A DNA stretch of 16,728 nt from Acidobacteriota bacterium (lineage in GTDB: Bacteria > Acidobacteriota > Vicinamibacteria > Vicinamibacterales > 2-12-FULL-66-21): assembly GCA_013362195.1 (NCBI GenBank), contig JABFWM010000124.1, positions 1 through 16,728 on the forward strand. Reading direction: 5' to 3'. Positions 6,597-14,071 of this stretch are shown here, piece after piece. Position 1 is the first letter of the stretch, and every line of letters starts with the position of its first letter. The notes beneath the pieces are model-generated. The model made no database searches. It saw only the letters and a program-made list of their open reading frames with translations, and had not been told where the DNA came from. The translations under genes were made by a program, and so were the position numbers.

Positions 6597-6904
6597 GTCC
6601 TTCCGTCGATCGCATCACACACGTTCGACGTCCCTCCGCCCTCGCGCATCGCGTGCGCGCCGCGGCTGGGGTGCTGGCACCACTAGCCTAGTCGTACCCG
6701 TCTGCCTGGGCGATGCGGCGCACCCTCCGCATTCCTTACTCTCGAAGCACTCACACCACGAGCAGCCCTCGCTGCTCGGCCCCGCGGTCGACTGAACCAT
6801 CGTCCGTTCGAGGCTCCGCTCGATCGCGGCGGTGCTGGTCACCACCAGCCATCGACCGTTCGGACGAGTGTTATCCGTTTCGCGCAAGGAGCGACATCTT
6901 TCCC
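6597..6904. other. Non-coding leader region of the multicopper oxidase gene
   Basis: About 308 bp without a supported gene. The in-frame extension of the oxidase up to 6713 is Ser/Arg/Thr-rich and unlike an export signal. The region holds small inverted repeats: GGTGC-TG-GCACC (6670-6681), CTAG-C-CTAG (6683-6691) and GCTGGT-CACC-ACCAGC (6834-6849). It also has a near-identical 13-bp direct repeat at 6798-6810 and 6850-6862. I see no convincing -35/-10 pair. Confidence 0.6.
6834..6849. promoter_or_regulatory. Inverted repeat upstream of the multicopper oxidase
   Basis: GCTGGT-CACC-ACCAGC is a perfect six-pair inverted repeat about 55 bp before the oxidase start. It lies between the two copies of the 13-bp direct repeat. 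It may be an operator, for example for a metal-responsive regulator, but nothing ties it to a known site. Confidence 0.3.
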
Positions 6905-9178
6905 ATGAGCCGTATGTATCTTCCGTGGAACGCGTCCAGGGCGCGGCAGAAGGCGGCGCGCCAGGCACAAGCCGAACGCCGCGGCATCGTCCAGGCCCTG
7001 TCGCACGGACACCTCTCGCGTCGTGATCTGATCAGAATGGGGCTCTTCACGGGCGCCGGCGTGCTGGCGCCCATCCGCGGCCTCAACCCATTCGTGCCGA
7101 ACCTCCGGGCTTCGTCGTTCGACATTCCGACGGGGCTTCCACGCAGTCCCCTGTTCGGCGCACCCGTGTTTTCGCAGCCGATGCCGCGCTTCGACGTGCT
7201 GCAGCGGAACCCGATGTCATCGCTGGACTATTGCCCGCCGACCTGCGAGTCGAACCAGACGGCCCAGCGGGTCGACGCGCTGCTCGGCGGCGGCGTCGGT
7301 CCGATCGAAGGACGTCCGCCCGGTCCGCTGTGGGCGCACCAGCGTTGGGAGCAGTTCCCGCCGCAGGTCGCGGTCGAAGTGTCGCAGATGGGGAACAAGG
7401 GGCCGAACACGTCCTACAACCCGTCGGTGTCGTCGTCACAGCTGAACCTGCTGGGGATGACGCCCGGGGCGCCGATCGAGCTGCGCTTCCATCCGCAGAT
7501 GCCGATCCAGGAGGAGAACTCGGTCTGGACGTTCAACGGTACGGTTCCGCCGAAGCTGCTGATCGGGCGATACGGCGAGCCGATCCTGTTCCGCCACTAC
7601 AACCGGCTGCCGGTGGACGTGCGGGCGAACAACGGCTTCGGCCGTCACACCATCTCCACGCACGAGCACAACGGACATCACGGCGCGGAGAACGACGGCT
7701 TCACGGGCGCGTTCTTCTTCCCGAATCAGTTCTACGACTATCACTATCCGATCCTGCTGGCCGGCTTCACGTCGATGAACCCCGGCGCCACCGATCGCAT
7801 GGCTTCGTCGCCCGCCGACAGCGGTGGATTGATTCAGGTGCCCGGCGACTGGCACGAGACGATGAGCACGCACTGGTTCCACGACCACATGTTCGGGTTC
7901 ACGTCACAGAACGTCTACAAGGGCAACGCCGGGATGTTCAACATCTACAGCGGCCTCGATCGCGGCGCCGAGGACATCGACGACGGCGTCAACCTGCGGC
8001 TGCCGAGCGGACAGGCCGCGACCATCGGCAAGAGCTGGGGCAACCTGGATTACGACATCAACGTGATGGTTGCCGACAAGGCGTTCGATGCCAACGGGCA
8101 GCTCGCGATGGACATCTTCCAGTTCGACGGGTTCCTCGGCGACGTGATGACCGTGAACCTCGCCTACAAGCCCTACTTCAACGTCGAGCGCCGCAAGTAT
8201 CGCTTCCGGATCCTGAACGGCAGCGTGGCGCGGTTCCTGAAGATCGCCCTCGTCAACGCCGCGGGCGCCGCGCAGCCGATTTACCAGATCGGCAACGACG
8301 GCAACCTGCTGCCGCGCGCGCTGAAGCTGACCAGCCTCGATCAGCAGGGCATCGCGGAGCGCTACGACATCGTCATCGACTTCTCGCAGTACCCGGTCGG
8401 CACCAGGCTGCACTTCGTGAACTGCTGCGAGCACCAGGACGGCAGGGGCCCGTCAACCGACCTGACGATCGCGCAGGCGCTCGGCGGCGCATCGCTGGAT
8501 CCCTGCGTCGGCCGGTTCCTGGAGTTCCGGGTCGTGGCGGACCCGGCCTCTCCGGACATGAGCGTGGTCCCGGGATTCCCCGAAACGTATCCTTCCGGCG
8601 TCAGGGCGCCGACGTCGCCGATGCTCATTCCGAACCCGGATCACTCGAACATCCCGGTCGCGTGCGAACGCACGTTCGAGTGGAATCGGGGCGCGGGACA
8701 GACGACGAGCGGACCGACTTCGGAGACGCAGGGGCCGTGGGGCGTGGCCTACAACAGCGGCGCGACGCTCGCGGCCGACTACGGGCGCATCACGGCCGCG
8801 CCGAAGATGGGCACACGAGAGATCTGGCACCTGAAAAATGGCGGCGGCGGCTGGGATCATCCGGTCCACGTCCACTTCGAGGAGGGACAGATCATCGCGC
8901 GCGACGGGCTCGCGTCGACCGTACCGGGATGGGAGCGCGGCCGCAAGGACGTGTACCGGCTGCGCGCCGGATCCGACGTGACCATCAGTCTCCAGTTCCG
9001 CGACTTCGCGGGCACGTACATGGAGCACTGCCACAACACGACTCACGAAGACCACGCGATGCTGCTCCGGTGGGACGTGAACTCCGACGGGAGCGCGGCG
9101 CTTCGGCCGCTGCCGTCGCCGGTGCCGACGCCGCAGGGGTGCACGTTCATCGATCCGACCGAGATCCTCCAGGGATAG
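6905..9178 (+). CDS. Tat-exported multicopper oxidase
   Basis: A 757-residue periplasmic oxidase that would couple substrate oxidation to reduction of O2 to water. The N-terminus carries a twin-arginine motif SRRDLI (38-43) before the hydrophobic stretch GLFTGAGVLAP, so it should be exported folded with copper by Tat. All four copper-ligand motifs are present: H253-E-H255-N-G-H-H, H323-W-F-H326-D-H328, H652-P-V-H655-V-H657, and H708-C709-H710-N-T-T-H714 with M719 as likely axial type-1 ligand. The first motif, with N-G-H-H followed by DGF, resembles my memory of MofA-type manganese oxidases rather than laccases, so metal oxidation (Mn(II), Cu(I)) is possible but unproven. The start at 6905 has AAGGAG at 6886-6891, a long 13-nt spacing; 6914 is the alternative. 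The Sco-cytochrome c gene follows after 71 nt, probably in the same transcript, and could supply copper or accept electrons. Confidence 0.9.
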   Translation: MSRMYLPWNASRARQKAARQAQAERRGIVQALSHGHLSRRDLIRMGLFTGAGVLAPIRGLNPFVPNLRASSFDIPTGLPRSPLFGAPVFSQPMPRFDVLQRNPMSSLDYCPPTCESNQTAQRVDALLGGGVGPIEGRPPGPLWAHQRWEQFPPQVAVEVSQMGNKGPNTSYNPSVSSSQLNLLGMTPGAPIELRFHPQMPIQEENSVWTFNGTVPPKLLIGRYGEPILFRHYNRLPVDVRANNGFGRHTISTHEHNGHHGAENDGFTGAFFFPNQFYDYHYPILLAGFTSMNPGATDRMASSPADSGGLIQVPGDWHETMSTHWFHDHMFGFTSQNVYKGNAGMFNIYSGLDRGAEDIDDGVNLRLPSGQAATIGKSWGNLDYDINVMVADKAFDANGQLAMDIFQFDGFLGDVMTVNLAYKPYFNVERRKYRFRILNGSVARFLKIALVNAAGAAQPIYQIGNDGNLLPRALKLTSLDQQGIAERYDIVIDFSQYPVGTRLHFVNCCEHQDGRGPSTDLTIAQALGGASLDPCVGRFLEFRVVADPASPDMSVVPGFPETYPSGVRAPTSPMLIPNPDHSNIPVACERTFEWNRGAGQTTSGPTSETQGPWGVAYNSGATLAADYGRITAAPKMGTREIWHLKNGGGGWDHPVHVHFEEGQIIARDGLASTVPGWERGRKDVYRLRAGSDVTISLQFRDFAGTYMEHCHNTTHEDHAMLLRWDVNSDGSAALRPLPSPVPTPQGCTFIDPTEILQG

Positions 9179-9198
9179 CGCGGTCACGTGAAGCTGCA

Positions 9199-9225
9199 GC
9201 GGGCGGTGCTCGACGCGCCGCCCGC
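9199..9225 (+). other. GC-rich hairpin between the oxidase and Sco genes
   Basis: GCGGGCGG (9199-9206) and CCGCCCGC (9218-9225) form a perfect eight-pair stem with an 11-base loop. It fills most of the 71-nt gap and ends 15 nt before the ribosome site of the Sco gene. It may set the ratio of the two proteins by mRNA processing or attenuation. No T-run follows. Confidence 0.45.
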
Positions 9226-9249
9226 CGATCTTCCGATCCAGGAGAAGAC

Positions 9250-10191
9250 ATGAAGAGACGGACGAGGCGCGCCGCGCTGGCGGCGGCGCTCACAGCAGTC
9301 GTGTTGTCGATCGCGTTCGCGCGATCCACGCCAGCCGCAGCCGACGCGCGCACCGGCGCGGCCCGATTTCCCGACGTGACGCTGACCACACACGAGGGCA
9401 AGGACGTCACGTTCTCCGATCTCGTCAAGGGACGGATCGTCGCCGTCAACGTCGTTTACACCAACTGTCAGTACGCGTGCCCGATCGAAACGTCGCGGCT
9501 CGCGCGCATGCAGCAGTTGCTCGGCGATCGCATGGGCCGCGAGGTGTTCTTCCTCTCGATCTCGATCGATCCGGAGCACGACACGCCCGCCGTGCTCAAA
9601 GCGTACGCGGCGAAGTTCAATGCCGGACCGGGATGGATCTTCCTCACCGGCAGAACCGCCGACATCGACCTGCTCACCAGGAAGCTGGGACTCTGGTCCG
9701 ATCCGGCCGGGACGCAGGACGGGCACAGACCGATGCTCCTCGTCGGCAACGAGGCGACCGGGCAGTGGATGCGGACCTCCGCGCTCGACAACCCGGCGTA
9801 CACCGCGCGCATCATCAGCGACTGGCTCACGAGTTGGAAGGCGGCGCGGCCGGGCAAGCGCTATACGGAGGCGCCCACCACCCTGACCCGCGGCGACGGC
9901 GAGTACCTGTTCCGCAGCCTCTGCGCGGGCTGCCACACGGTCGGCCGGGGCGACGCGATCGGGCCCGACCTCGCACGGGCATTCGTGACCCACGACCGTG
10001 CGTGGATTGCCGAATACGTCCTGCAGCCGGATATCGTCCGCGGCCGCAAGGATCCGATCGCGACGGCGCTCGCGGCCAGGTACCGGGAGGTCCGCATGCC
10101 GAACCTGAGTCTGACGCCAGGCGAGGTGGACGCGATCGTGCGCCACGTCGAATCGCTGCGGTCGCCGCGGCAGTTGTCGTCTGGCGGCTGA
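9250..10191 (+). CDS. Sco/SenC copper chaperone fused to cytochrome c
   Basis: A 313-residue exported protein. Residues 1 to about 32 are an Arg-rich n-region, a hydrophobic core and an Ala-rich cleavage zone. The Sco thioredoxin-like domain (about 37-190) keeps the copper ligands: C73 and C77 in NCQYACPIE, and H159 in DGHRPML. The family Asp is in SISIDPEHDTP. The C-terminal domain (about 215-300) is a class I cytochrome c with C225-A-G-C228-H229 and M283 (VRMPNLSLTP) as the likely sixth iron ligand. Sco proteins deliver copper to the CuA site of oxidases or act as thiol reductases; the fused heme suggests that copper or thiol redox state is coupled directly to electron transfer. AGGAG (9240-9244) lies 5 nt before the start. 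Placement right after a multicopper oxidase suggests that enzyme as partner, but a cytochrome oxidase encoded elsewhere is also possible. Confidence 0.92.
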   Translation: MKRRTRRAALAAALTAVVLSIAFARSTPAAADARTGAARFPDVTLTTHEGKDVTFSDLVKGRIVAVNVVYTNCQYACPIETSRLARMQQLLGDRMGREVFFLSISIDPEHDTPAVLKAYAAKFNAGPGWIFLTGRTADIDLLTRKLGLWSDPAGTQDGHRPMLLVGNEATGQWMRTSALDNPAYTARIISDWLTSWKAARPGKRYTEAPTTLTRGDGEYLFRSLCAGCHTVGRGDAIGPDLARAFVTHDRAWIAEYVLQPDIVRGRKDPIATALAARYREVRMPNLSLTPGEVDAIVRHVESLRSPRQLSSGG

Positions 10192-10203
10192 CAGTCATAT
10201 AGT
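10174..10203 (+). promoter_or_regulatory. Candidate promoter of the hyp operon
   Basis: TTGTCG (10174-10179, four of six) and TATAGT (10198-10203, five of six) are 18 nt apart. They straddle the stop codon of the Sco gene and would give a leader of about 33 nt before hypF. TATAGT is the same -10 hexamer as upstream of the MFS gene. Confidence 0.5.
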
Positions 10204-10211
10204 GGCCGTCA

Positions 10212-10232
10212 GCGGTCCGCCGGCCTGACCGC
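10212..10232 (+). promoter_or_regulatory. Hairpin in the hypF leader
   Basis: GCGGTC (10212-10217) pairs with GACCGC (10227-10232) around a nine-base loop, just 10 nt before ATG 10243. hypF lacks a clear ribosome site, so this structure could influence initiation. It may also be composition noise. Confidence 0.3.
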
Positions 10233-10242
10233 GGCGGTGCTC

Positions 10243-12549
10243 ATGATTGGACGCGTTCTGATCGAAGTTCACGGGCGCGTGCAGGGCGTCGGTTTCCGGC
10301 CGTTCGTGTACACGCTCGCGACCGGGCTCGGGCTGCACGGGACGGTGCAGAACCGCGGCTCGCACGTCCTCGTCGATGTCGAGGGGGAGCGCGGCTCGCT
10401 CGATGCGTTCCTCGCCCGCCTTCCCGCCGCGGCGCCGGTGCTCTCCAATATCGAGGACGTCATCACGCGGGACGCGCCGCCCGCGCGCCAGCATGGCTTC
10501 GTCATCCTCGACAGCGCCGACGCGCTGTCTCTCGACGTGCGCATTTCGGCCGACGTCGGCACGTGCGCCGCCTGCCTCGCCGAGCTGTTCGACGCGAACG
10601 ATCGCCGTTATCGCTATCCGTTCACCAACTGCACGAACTGCGGCCCGCGCTTCACGATCGTCCGCGGCGTGCCCTACGATCGACGCCGCACGACCATGGC
10701 GGCGTTCGCGATGTGCGACGAATGCCGGCGCGAGTACGACGATCCGCGTGACCGGCGCTTTCACGCGCAGCCGATTGCCTGCCCCGCCTGCGGTCCGACA
10801 CTCGACTTTCGCCGCGTGGTCGACCGTCGTCGAGCCGCCGGCAACGACATCGCGCTGAAGCAAGCGGCGGCGGCGTTGCGCGACGGGCTGATCGTCGCGA
10901 TCAAGGGGCTCGGCGGCTACAATCTCGCCTGCGACGCGCGCAACGCGGACGCCGTCGAGGTTCTCCGCCGCCGCAAGCGCCGCGACAGCAAGCCGTTCGC
11001 GGTCATGGTCCCGGAACCGCTGCTCGATCGCCTCGCCGGGCAGCGCAGTCCGGCGCTGCAGACGCTGCGATCGCCGCGCCGCCCGATCACGCTCGTCGAT
11101 GAGATCTCTGCGGACGCGCTCGACCTCGCCGTCAACGTCGCGCCCGGCTGTCCGGCGCTCGGCCTGATGCTGCCGTACACGCCGTTGCATCACCTGCTGC
11201 TGCACGATGTCGGCATTCCCCTGGTGATGACGAGCGGCAACCGCTCGGACGAGCCAATCGCGTACGACGACGATGATGCGATGGCGCGGCTCGAATCGAT
11301 AGCCGACGCCTTCCTGATGCACGACCGGGCGATCCAGACGCGCGCTGACGACAGCGTCGTCGCTGTCATGTGCGGCGCCCCGATGCTCGTGCGCCGGGCG
11401 CGCGGGTATGCGCCCGACGTGCTGTCGCTGGCCGAACGCACGCCGGAACCTGTGCTGTCGGTCGGGGGACATCTGAAGAACACGTTCTGCCTCGTGAATG
11501 GCTCGGACGCCTGCCTGTCGCCGCACATCGGCGACCTCGAACACTCACTGAGCTTCGACGCGCTCGCCGCGATGGTGTCGCACTTCACGAGTACGTTCGG
11601 CACGACGCCGCGGGTGGTGGCGCACGATACGCACCCGGACTATCTCTCGACCCGGTTCGCATTCGAGTTCCCCGCGGATCGACGGATCGCGGTGCAGCAC
11701 CATCACGCGCACGTCCTGTCCTGCGCGGCCGAACACCGCGTCACCGATCCGGTGATTGGCGTGGCCTTCGATGGTGCGGGGCTCGGCGCCGACGGGGCGG
11801 TCTGGGGCGGCGAGTTCCTGATTGCGGACGGCGCCCGCTACAGCCGCGCGGCGCACCTCGCCTACGTTCCGATGCCGGGCGGCGATCGCGCCGCACGGGA
11901 CGGCTGGCGGATGGCGTGGGCGCACTTACGCGCCGCGTTCGACCGCGACCGCGCCGCGGATCTCGTCCGCGCGCCTGACGATGTGGGCGCGCAGGAGCGG
12001 CATCTCGTCGAGCAATTGCTCGACCGTCCGGCCTCCCCCGTCACTTCGAGCGTCGGCCGCCTGTTCGATGCCGTCGCCGCGCTGATCGGCGTGCGCGATC
12101 GCAGCCGGTTCGAAGGACAGGCGGCGCTCGCGCTCGAGGCGATCGCCTCGCAGCCCTGCGACCGCCGCTATGCGTTCAGCCTCGACACCAGCGGCGAGCC
12201 GTGGACGATCGACGCCGCGCCTGTCGTTCGATCGATCGTGTCCGATATCGGCTCGGGCATTTGTCCTTCCGACATCGCGTCTGCCTTCCACAGTGCCGTC
12301 GCCGCGATGATCGCGGACGTGTCGGGTCGCCTCGCGGGTACGACGGGGATTTCGAGGATCGCACTGACCGGCGGGGTCTTCCAGAATCGCGTCCTCACCG
12401 AACGCGCGTCGATCGCGCTCGAGGCGCGCGGCCTCGGGGTCCTCCGTCATCAGCGCGTACCGTGCAATGATGGCGGCCTGTCGCTCGGTCAGGCGGTCGC
12501 CGCGGCGCGGACGCTTCGCGCCGCGGACGGAGTACAGCGATGTGCCTAG
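10243..12549 (+). CDS. hypF: Carbamoyltransferase HypF
   Basis: A 768-residue cytosolic enzyme that transfers the carbamoyl group of carbamoyl phosphate, via carbamoyl-AMP, to the C-terminal Cys of HypE. This is the first step in making the cyanide ligands of [NiFe]-hydrogenases. All modules are present in order. The acylphosphatase-like domain has GRVQGVGFRPFVY (11-23). Two zinc fingers follow: C108-x2-C111-x18-C130-x2-C133 and C158-x2-C161-x18-C180-x2-C183. A YrdC-like domain carries KGLGGYNLACDA from 221, with RRRKRRDSKPFAVM after it. The Kae1-like carbamoyltransferase domain has HHHAH (486-490), DGAGLGADGAVWGGE (510-524) and GGVFQN (710-715). Length is as expected (about 750). ATG 10243 is preferred to GTG 10237 two codons earlier; neither has a good ribosome site. 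It overlaps hypC by 10 nt and heads the maturation operon. Confidence 0.96.
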   Translation: MIGRVLIEVHGRVQGVGFRPFVYTLATGLGLHGTVQNRGSHVLVDVEGERGSLDAFLARLPAAAPVLSNIEDVITRDAPPARQHGFVILDSADALSLDVRISADVGTCAACLAELFDANDRRYRYPFTNCTNCGPRFTIVRGVPYDRRRTTMAAFAMCDECRREYDDPRDRRFHAQPIACPACGPTLDFRRVVDRRRAAGNDIALKQAAAALRDGLIVAIKGLGGYNLACDARNADAVEVLRRRKRRDSKPFAVMVPEPLLDRLAGQRSPALQTLRSPRRPITLVDEISADALDLAVNVAPGCPALGLMLPYTPLHHLLLHDVGIPLVMTSGNRSDEPIAYDDDDAMARLESIADAFLMHDRAIQTRADDSVVAVMCGAPMLVRRARGYAPDVLSLAERTPEPVLSVGGHLKNTFCLVNGSDACLSPHIGDLEHSLSFDALAAMVSHFTSTFGTTPRVVAHDTHPDYLSTRFAFEFPADRRIAVQHHHAHVLSCAAEHRVTDPVIGVAFDGAGLGADGAVWGGEFLIADGARYSRAAHLAYVPMPGGDRAARDGWRMAWAHLRAAFDRDRAADLVRAPDDVGAQERHLVEQLLDRPASPVTSSVGRLFDAVAALIGVRDRSRFEGQAALALEAIASQPCDRRYAFSLDTSGEPWTIDAAPVVRSIVSDIGSGICPSDIASAFHSAVAAMIADVSGRLAGTTGISRIALTGGVFQNRVLTERASIALEARGLGVLRHQRVPCNDGGLSLGQAVAAARTLRAADGVQRCA

Positions 12550-12812
12550 GCATCCCGGGCAAGGTGGTCGAATTCACCGATGACGGGCGTCAGATGGCCC
12601 GTGTCGACGTCGGCGGCGTCCGCCGCGTGATCAACGTCGCGCTGGTCTCGCCCGACGGGCTCGAGGCCGGCGACTGGGTGCTGATTCACGTCGGCTTTGC
12701 GATCAGCCGGATCGACGAGGACGAAGCGCAGCGCACCATCGCGTTCCTGCGCGAGCTTGGCGGCGCCTACGAACAGGAGATCGATCAGCTGTCGAGGAGC
12801 CGGATCGAATGA
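12540..12812 (+). CDS. hypC: Hydrogenase maturation chaperone HypC
   Basis: A 90-residue OB-fold chaperone beginning MCLGIPGKVVE. The Cys at position 2, exposed when Met is removed, is the conserved ligand with which HypC and HypD hold the Fe(CN)2CO unit and pass it to the hydrogenase large-subunit precursor. H50 (WVLIHVGFAISRIDE) corresponds to the conserved His of the family. The remainder, DVGGVRRVINVALV and GLEAGDWVL, is typical. The length is normal. The start lies inside the end of hypF (10-nt overlap) and the stop overlaps the next start as ATGA, so translation is coupled on both sides. A hydrogenase-specific HybG-type paralogue cannot be ruled out, but none is present here. Confidence 0.96.
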   Translation: MCLGIPGKVVEFTDDGRQMARVDVGGVRRVINVALVSPDGLEAGDWVLIHVGFAISRIDEDEAQRTIAFLRELGGAYEQEIDQLSRSRIE

Positions 12813-14071
12813 ACGCCGCACCGCTCGTGCGGAACCACTTCGAACGCAGTGCCGCGGCCGCCGAAGCATTTTTTGGCGCGCACGCGCTCGAGATTGCCGG
12901 CACCTGCCGCCGCATGGCGGACCGGTTCGATCGCGGCGGAACGCTCTTCGTGTTCGGCAGCGGAGCGCAGGCCACCGACGCGCAGCACGTCGCCGTCGAG
13001 TTCGTGCACCCGGTGATCGTCGGCAAGCGCGCGCTGCCGGCGCTCGCGCTCACCAGCGACGCGTCCGTGCTGAGCGGCGCGCTGCGCAGCGATCCCGATG
13101 GCGCGTTCGCCGCGGCGCTCGACACGCTCGGGGGCCCCGCAGACATCGCTATGGGATTGTGCAGCGGTGAACCGGACGCACGACTCGATCGCGCGCTCGC
13201 CACGGCGCGCCGCCGCGGAATGCTGACGCTTCTCGCCGCCGCCGGGGGCGCCGCAGCCTCGAGCGCCGACAGCGAGTTCCACGTGCCGACCGCCGATCCG
13301 CTGCTCGCACAGGAAATCCACGAGACGCTGTATCACCTGCTCTGGGAGCTCGTGCACGTGTTCTTCGAGTCGCGGAGCGCGCTCAATCCGTTCCAGCTCG
13401 TCGAGCCCTCGCTCGAGGCGCGCCTCGACGCGGCCATCGAGGACGTGCGCCATTCGATTCTCCGCAAGGCCGCCGATGTGGCTGAATTGCGCCGCGCCAT
13501 GGCCTCCACGTATGGCGATCGCCTCGGCGACGCGGCGGTGGCGATGGCGGCCCGGATCCGCGCCGGCGGCAAGGTGCTCGCGTTCGGCAACGGCGGCAGC
13601 GCGACCGATGCGCAGGACGTGGCCGCCGACTGCATGCTGCCGGACGACGCTCGATCGCCGGCCGTGGCGGCGCTCGCGCTGCCGAACGACGTCGCGGTCG
13701 TTACCGCCATCGCCAACGACGTCGGCGTCGAGCACGTGTTTGCACGTCAGCTCGAGGCATTCGGGCGTCGCGGCGACGTCGCGCTGGGATTTTCGACGAG
13801 CGGCACCTCACGAAACGTCGTCCGCGCGTTCGAGACCGCGAAGCGGCGCGGCCTGTTGACGATCGCGTTCAGTGGAACGGGCGGCGGCGCGCTGGCCGGC
13901 GCGGGCGCCGTCGAGTATTGCTTCACGACCGCGGCCGACTACGTACCGCGCATCCAGGAGACGCACGCGACGGCATGGCACGCGCTCGTTCGCGCGATGC
14001 GCGCGGCCCTCGTCAACCCGGCCGCGTCGGTCGCCGGCGCGGCGGCCGCAACGCGCGGAGCCGGCGCATGA
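12809..14071 (+). CDS. Tandem SIS-domain protein (GmhA-like) within the hyp operon
   Basis: A 420-residue cytosolic protein made of two sugar isomerase (SIS) domains, each like phosphoheptose isomerase GmhA. The N-terminal copy (about 1-200) has FGSGAQATDAQH (49-60) and ends in AQEIHETLYHLLWELVH. The C-terminal copy (about 225-400) has FGNGGSATDAQD (259-270), FSTSGTSRNVVRAF (from 328) and IQETHATAWHALV. The C-terminal copy keeps the Ser/Thr phosphate-binding loop of sugar-phosphate isomerases. The N-terminal one reads LCSGEPDARLDRAL there and has lost the NGGS pattern, so it may be regulatory or have another ligand. GmhA acts as a homotetramer of single domains; here two copies are fused. ATGA overlaps join it to hypC and hypD, so it is made with the maturation proteins. 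Single SIS genes occur in some hydrogenase clusters, from memory, but their role there is not established. I assign no substrate. Confidence 0.88.
   Translation: MNAAPLVRNHFERSAAAAEAFFGAHALEIAGTCRRMADRFDRGGTLFVFGSGAQATDAQHVAVEFVHPVIVGKRALPALALTSDASVLSGALRSDPDGAFAAALDTLGGPADIAMGLCSGEPDARLDRALATARRRGMLTLLAAAGGAAASSADSEFHVPTADPLLAQEIHETLYHLLWELVHVFFESRSALNPFQLVEPSLEARLDAAIEDVRHSILRKAADVAELRRAMASTYGDRLGDAAVAMAARIRAGGKVLAFGNGGSATDAQDVAADCMLPDDARSPAVAALALPNDVAVVTAIANDVGVEHVFARQLEAFGRRGDVALGFSTSGTSRNVVRAFETAKRRGLLTIAFSGTGGGALAGAGAVEYCFTTAADYVPRIQETHATAWHALVRAMRAALVNPAASVAGAAAATRGAGA

Noticed and set aside
6713..6904. 64-residue N-terminal extension of the multicopper oxidase
   Set aside because: Ser/Thr/Arg-rich with no signal features, and it would bury the Tat motif about 100 residues in. 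6905 has a usable ribosome site.
7231..9249. Upstream extension of the Sco frame inside the oxidase gene
   Set aside because: Arg-rich out-of-frame reading of the oxidase. The Sco start at 9250 has a ribosome site and signal peptide.
10195..11544. 449-codon minus-strand frame opposite hypF
   Set aside because: Antisense shadow of hypF; low-complexity Arg/Ala/Val/Glu composition and no recognisable domain.
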